A DNA stretch of 64,000 bases from NCBI GenBank assembly GCA_000716465.1, contig JNWL01000028.1, forward strand, positions 1-64,000. Reading direction: 5' to 3'. Shown piece after piece: positions 60,546 through 64,000 of the stretch. How positions within the stretch are numbered: the stretch's first letter is position 1; each line of letters opens with the position of its first letter. A model generated the notes under the pieces. That model did not search any database. It was not told where the DNA came from and worked only from the letters and a program-made list of their open reading frames with translations. The translations under genes and the position numbers were made by a program. Source of the DNA: Streptomyces bikiniensis (lineage in GTDB: Bacteria > Actinomycetota > Actinomycetes > Streptomycetales > Streptomycetaceae).

Positions 60546-61768
60546 GGAAGGACCTCCGGGGCGGGAAGCGGTTCGGTCATGAGATCGGGGGTGGGCGAGG
60601 CGGGCCGGCGGTCCCGTGCGGAGCCCGCCTCGGGCAGCCGCAGGGTGAAGGTGGAGCCCTGACCCTCGGTGCTCCAGACGGTGACCTCCCCGCCGTGCGA
60701 GGCGGCCACGTGCTTCACGATGGCGAGGCCCAGGCCCGTGCCGCCGGTGGCGCGGGAGCGGGCGGGGTCGACGCGGTAGAAGCGCTCGAAGACGCGCTCC
60801 TTGTCCTTGTCGGGGATGCCGATGCCCTGGTCGGTGACGGCTATCTCGATGAGGTCGCCGCCGGGTGCGGCGACCTTGCGGGCCGCGATGCCGACGCGGG
60901 TGTGGGCCGGTGAGTAGTTGACGGCGTTCTCGACGAGGTTGCCGAGGGCGGCGGCGAGCTGGCCGCGGCTGCCCCAGACGTGCAGTCCGGCCGAGCCCCC
61001 GGAGGCCATGGTGATCTGCTTGGTGGTGGCGGTGTGCCGGGAGCGGTCGATCGCCTCGGCGACCAGCTCGTCCACGGACACCGGCTCGGAGTCCTCCAGC
61101 GGGTCGTCGTTCTGCACGCGGGAGAGGTCGATCAGCTCCTGTACGAGGTTGGTGAGGCGGGTCGCCTCGATCTGCATCCGGCCGGCGAAGCGGGTGACCG
61201 CCTCGGGGTCGTCCGAGGCGTCCATGACGGCCTCGGAGAGCAGGGAGAGCGCGCCCGTGGGCGTCTTGAGCTCATGGCTGACGTTGGCCACGAAGTCCCG
61301 CCGCACCGCCTCGATGCGCCGGGCCTCGGTCAGGTCCTCGACCAGGAGCAGTACGAGCCGGGAGCCCAGCGGGGCGACGCGGGCGGAGACGGCGAGGGCC
61401 TCGCCGCGTCCGGTGCCGCGCCGGGGCAGGTCCAGTTCGACCTGCCGTATCTCTCCGTCGCGACGCGTGTCGCGGGCCATGTTGAGCATGGGCTCGACGG
61501 CCAGCTTGCCGCCGCGGACCAGACCGAGCGCGTACGCCGCCGAGCTGGCCTTCACCACGGAGTCGCTCTCGTCGAGGACGACCGCGGAGGAGCGCAGTAC
61601 GGACAGCACGGTGTCGACGCCGGGCGGGAGCACGGCATCGGTGTGCAGCGAGGTACGGGTGGGTCGCGTCTGGTCGCGTTCGCTCCAGCGGAACGCCAGC
61701 ATGGCGATCACGCCGGTGCACACGCCGGCGATCGCTGCCAATGCGGCGACCGCCGCGTTCACGTCCAT
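60542..61768 (-). CDS. phoR: Phosphate sensor histidine kinase PhoR (408 aa)
   Basis: One N-terminal membrane helix (AAVAALAAIAGVCTGVIAML), a degenerate PAS region, HisKA with the phosphorylated His in RRDFVANVSHELKTPTGALS near residue 163, and HATPase with LGNLVENAVNYSPAHTRVGI, DQGIGIPDKDKERVFERF and GGTGLGLAIVKHVAASHGG. The short sensor part without a large extracellular domain is typical; phosphate status is thought to reach it through PhoU and the Pst transporter. Divergent from phoU. Confidence 0.97.
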   Translation of the reverse strand: MDVNAAVAALAAIAGVCTGVIAMLAFRWSERDQTRPTRTSLHTDAVLPPGVDTVLSVLRSSAVVLDESDSVVKASSAAYALGLVRGGKLAVEPMLNMARDTRRDGEIRQVELDLPRRGTGRGEALAVSARVAPLGSRLVLLLVEDLTEARRIEAVRRDFVANVSHELKTPTGALSLLSEAVMDASDDPEAVTRFAGRMQIEATRLTNLVQELIDLSRVQNDDPLEDSEPVSVDELVAEAIDRSRHTATTKQITMASGGSAGLHVWGSRGQLAAALGNLVENAVNYSPAHTRVGIAARKVAAPGGDLIEIAVTDQGIGIPDKDKERVFERFYRVDPARSRATGGTGLGLAIVKHVAASHGGEVTVWSTEGQGSTFTLRLPEAGSARDRRPASPTPDLMTEPLPAPEVLP

Positions 61769-61830
61769 GTCTCAAGGTTATGCGGGCTTCCGGACACTCT
61801 CCCAGCCGTCCGAGTGGCTGCTCGAACAGT

Positions 61831-61938
61831 CGTCGCCCAGAGTTCACCGTGGAGACCCGGCCGGTTCACTTGCCCCGGCGGGCGCGGTGGCGTGCGTCGC
61901 CCAGAGTTCACCTGGGGGACGGTGACGGTTCACACGAG
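61831..61938. promoter_or_regulatory. Duplicated PHO boxes between phoR and phoU
   Basis: GTTCAC units at 61842, 61864, 61906 and 61928 are spaced 22 bases within each pair, that is two 11-base PhoP direct-repeat steps with a weak middle unit. CGTCGCCCAGAGTTCACC occurs identically at 61831-61848 and 61895-61912, so the whole operator appears duplicated. PhoP should bind here to control phoRP and phoU. Confidence 0.85.
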
Positions 61939-62073
61939 GGGGTGGAGCCGGACGCACAGGGGGCCGAACGTGGGAGCGTGGGGTTCGGGCCCCACCCGTA
62001 CCCCGGGGCCTCCGGAGCCCCCAGAGCCTCCGGAGCCCTGCGGCTTTGCAGCTTTGCGTAGAGAGGGACATCC

Positions 62074-62754
62074 ATGCGGGACGCGTACCACGAGGAACTG
62101 GACTCGATCGGAGAGAGCCTGGTCGAGATGGCCCGGCTCGTCGGGTCGGCGATCGGGCGCGCCACGACGGCGATGCTCGACGCGGACCTGAAGCTCGCGG
62201 AGAGCGTGATCGCGGCGGACCAGAAGGTCGACGACCTCCAGCACGACCTGGAGGCGCGGGCGATAGCGCTGCTCGCGCGCCAGCAGCCGGTGGCGACGGA
62301 CCTGCGGATCGTGGTGACCTCGCTGCGGATGAGCGCCGACCTGGAGCGCTCGGGCGACCTGGCGCAGCACGTGGCGAAGCTGGCGCGGCTGCGGTTCCCG
62401 GAGTCGGCGGTGCCGAGGGACCTGCACGCGACCATCCTGGAGATGGGGCAGCTGGCGCAGCGCCTGATGGCGAAGGCGGCGGAGGTCATCATCACGAAGG
62501 ACGTCGACCTGGCGCTCCAGCTGGAGCAGGACGACGACGAGATGGACCTGCTGCACCGGACGCTGTTCCGGCACCTGATGGACGACCGGTGGAAGCACGG
62601 CATCGAGACGGCGGTGGACGTGACGCTGCTCGGGCGGTACTACGAGCGGTTCGCGGACCACGCGGTGTCGGTGGCGAAGCGGGTGGTCTACCTGGTGACG
62701 GGCGAGCACGCGGACGAGCTCCAGGCGGCGGACGCGCCGGTGGAGGGGGCGTAG
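62074..62754 (+). CDS. phoU: Phosphate signalling protein PhoU (226 aa)
   Basis: Two PhoU three-helix repeats: RDAYHEELDSIGESLVEMAR to LLARQQPVATDLRIVVTSLR, and LHATILEMGQLAQRLMAKAA to LLGRYYERFADHAVSVAKRV. The metal-binding E/D-x3-D motifs are present (DLERSGDLAQH, ERFADHAV). It links the Pst importer to PhoR. ATG with GAGAGGGA 5 bases upstream. Divergent from phoR over PHO boxes and followed by mtpA. Confidence 0.96.
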   Translation: MRDAYHEELDSIGESLVEMARLVGSAIGRATTAMLDADLKLAESVIAADQKVDDLQHDLEARAIALLARQQPVATDLRIVVTSLRMSADLERSGDLAQHVAKLARLRFPESAVPRDLHATILEMGQLAQRLMAKAAEVIITKDVDLALQLEQDDDEMDLLHRTLFRHLMDDRWKHGIETAVDVTLLGRYYERFADHAVSVAKRVVYLVTGEHADELQAADAPVEGA

Positions 62755-62886
62755 ACGCTCCGGTGGAGGGGGCGTGGGGGCCTTCCGGGGGGAGTGCGTC
62801 CGGGCTTCGATGCGCCGTTGATGCGCCGTTCCGGGTGGGCATGCAATGGGGGAAGGCGATCCGCGCCTCGAAAGGGAGGGACCCCC

Positions 62887-63039
62887 ATGGCCGATTCCCC
62901 GATGACGACCGGCTCCGGGACGGAGCCGCCGCGCGAGGCGGACCTGCTGCCCGTCCTCGGCGCCTGCGGCTGCGGCTCGGGCTGCGGCTGCGGCTGCCAG
63001 TCGGGCGGGCCGTGCCAGTGCGGGGGCTGCTCGGGCTGA
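62887..63039 (+). CDS. mtpA: Metallothionein-like protein MtpA (50 aa)
   Basis: A 26-residue leader (ADSPMTTGSGTEPPREADLL) precedes a compact Cys-rich end: GACGCGSGCGCGCQSGG and PCQCGGC, eight Cys in CxC and CxxC spacing with no aromatic residues. The layout is that of a bacterial metallothionein and matches the small gene I recall beside phoU in S. coelicolor (SCO4227). It probably binds zinc or copper. GGGAGGG precedes the ATG. Its position downstream of phoU suggests phosphate-linked expression. Confidence 0.88.
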   Translation: MADSPMTTGSGTEPPREADLLPVLGACGCGSGCGCGCQSGGPCQCGGCSG

Positions 63040-63064
63040 GGCGCGTACGGGCCGACGTGCGGGG

Positions 63065-63092
63065 GAAGGGGTGCGCCGAGCCGCACCCCTTC
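63065..63092 (+). terminator. Terminator after mtpA
   Basis: GAAGGGGTGCG (63065-63075), CCGAGC loop, complement 63082-63092, beginning 26 bases after the mtpA stop and followed by a short T/C tract. Confidence 0.8.
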
Positions 63093-63105
63093 TCCACCGG
63101 GCCCG

Positions 63106-63240
63106 CTGGAGGTCGAGCACGCCGACGACCTGCCGCCCGCTCGTCCCCCCGGTGGTACGGAACCCGAGCCGGCGGCAGAACGCGCCGGGCCCGTCGCGGC
63201 CGGGCTCCCGGGTGACGTACATCTGCGACGCGACGCGCCG
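63106..63240 (-). pseudogene. C-terminal remnant of a GNAT acetyltransferase
   Basis: On the minus strand the frame reads QMYVTREPGRDGPGAF, then CRRLGFRTTGGTSG and VVGVLDL, the last strands of a GNAT domain (the GAFYxxLGFxxTGE pattern, here with Cys for Tyr). No N-terminal or acetyl-CoA-binding part is present upstream, and no start codon with ribosome binding site. It is probably a decayed fragment. Confidence 0.55.
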
Positions 63241-63365
63241 CGGGGGGCGGCGGGGTGACCTGCTCCGGGCGGAGTGACGCGCCGGGGGCGTTGCTCATGA
63301 TCCGAACGCCGGCGGGGGCGCTCGCCCCCCTCGGGCGACGTGCATGCGTACGCCAGAATGCCCCC

Positions 63366-63860
63366 ATGCCGATACGCCGCACTCCGCTCGCCGCCACCGC
63401 GGGCGCGGCCGCGGCACTGCTCCTCTCCGGCTGCACCGTGCCGATCGCGGGCGTCGCGGGGGTGACGGTGGGGGAGGACGGCTCGCCGGTCGGGGTGATC
63501 GCGATGTGCAAGGAGCACGTCGACGGCGCGACGCTCCACACCGACGCCGAAGACCCCGAGGCCCAGAAGGACATGGGCGCCTGGAACCACGACGCTCCGA
63601 TCACCGGCCTCACCACCTGGCCCCTGTCCTCCCCCGGCGACGGCTGGACCGTGGCGAAGCCCCTCGGGCGACTGGTACCCGGACAGGCGTACAGGCTGTA
63701 CGGCTGGACCGAGGACGGCTCCTGGTCGACGGCCGCCGTCTCCTTCACGACGAAGGACCTGGAGAAACTGACCCCGGGTCAGGTGCGGTACGGGTCGGAC
63801 GCCGAGAGCAGGACGGTCCTGCTGGACGACTTCCGCACGAAGGCGTGCGAGGAGGCCTGA
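63366..63860 (+). CDS. Lipoprotein of unknown function (164 aa)
   Basis: Signal peptide PIRRTPLAATAGAAAALLLS followed by lipobox LLLSGC (Cys near residue 23). The mature part is a small beta-rich domain (SPVGVIAMCKEHVDGATLHT, WPLSSPGDGWTVAKPLGRLV, YRLYGWTEDGSWSTAAVSF) with two further Cys. No family recognised; similar small lipoproteins are frequent in Streptomyces. ATG at 63366, with CAGAAT about nine bases upstream and no ribosome binding site, so possibly leaderless. Confidence 0.82.
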   Translation: MPIRRTPLAATAGAAAALLLSGCTVPIAGVAGVTVGEDGSPVGVIAMCKEHVDGATLHTDAEDPEAQKDMGAWNHDAPITGLTTWPLSSPGDGWTVAKPLGRLVPGQAYRLYGWTEDGSWSTAAVSFTTKDLEKLTPGQVRYGSDAESRTVLLDDFRTKACEEA

Positions 63861-64000
63861 CGGCACCGGCTTCGGACCCGAACTCCCGGTGACGCGGCCA
63901 CGGACACTCCCACGGCGCATGCGGGCGCGGGCCGGGCAGTTGTGGTTCGACGCCCCGCTCGCCGCGGCGACGGCCGCGCCTGGCCTGCACAGTCGTTCGG
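63861..64000. other. Right edge, possible start of a further gene
   Basis: A plus-strand frame opens with ATG at 63919 (MRARAGQLWFDAPLAA) and stays open to the window end, but it has no ribosome binding site and too little sequence to judge. Confidence 0.2.

Overview
The window is a chromosomal segment of a Streptomyces species. Evidence: very high G+C in nearly every codon third position, GTG/TTG starts, many probable leaderless promoters, and gene content and order that I recall matching, in reverse orientation, a conserved core stretch of the S. coelicolor chromosome (roughly SCO4310 down to SCO4227, from memory). About 62 protein genes, one clear tRNA (tRNA-Thr, TGT), one degenerate tRNA-like locus, one MITE-like element, three decayed genes and many strong terminators are supported.

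Layout. 1-5.4 kb: small hypotheticals, a winged-helix protein with a low-complexity tail, cytochrome b561, an HD protein and a Cmx-type drug exporter. 5.5-9.1 kb: a MurNAc uptake/recycling operon (RpiR regulator, MurQ etherase, PTS EIIBC) with a palindromic operator. 11-15.3 kb: groEL under a three-half-site CIRCE, a cold-shock protein, a CysO-like sulfur carrier ending in Gly-Gly-Cys, and thrC. 15.6-20.9 kb: gpgS, otsA and otsB (glucosylglycerate and trehalose synthesis), with a GNAT, a RepL-like protein and the tRNA-like locus between otsA and otsB. 21-26 kb: an orphan sugar-binding lipoprotein divergent from nagK-nagA and a PfkB kinase, with a DasR-type operator and a parS-like site at the nagK start. 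27-29 kb: cdgB (GAF-PAS-GGDEF). 29.1-31.8 kb: flavin reductase, ArfB, TerD. 31.9-36.1 kb: M1 lipoprotein peptidase and the HbpS/SenS/SenR redox-heme sensing system. 36.2-42.9 kb: FAD enzymes, pentapeptide protein, a SoxR-box oxidoreductase, GNAT and an aminoglycoside/hydroxyurea-type kinase.

43-49.2 kb is the accessory part: a palindromic 171-bp MITE, a FAD oxidoreductase, a 10-bp VNTR, a large Mrr nuclease-TerD fusion, small unknowns, decayed DUF6578 and SDR genes, NUDIX and tRNA-Thr. It lies where, as I recall, S. coelicolor carries a contractile-injection (phage-tail-like) cluster next to msiK.

49.4-64 kb: msiK with its own dre-like site, a nucleotidyltransferase, a DoxX-like membrane protein, rlmB-cysS and ispD-ispF, carD, a DUF461-type lipoprotein, phoR-phoP divergent from phoU over duplicated PHO boxes, the metallothionein-like mtpA, a GNAT remnant and a lipoprotein.

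Two physiological themes recur: aminosugar/cell-wall recycling (MurQ-EIIBC, NagK-NagA, MsiK, DasR-type sites) and stress sensing (CIRCE, SoxR box, HbpS-SenSR, CarD, PhoRP, TerD). The least familiar item is the Mrr-TerD fusion, whose TerD half has lost the acidic loop of the stand-alone TerD 14 kb away.
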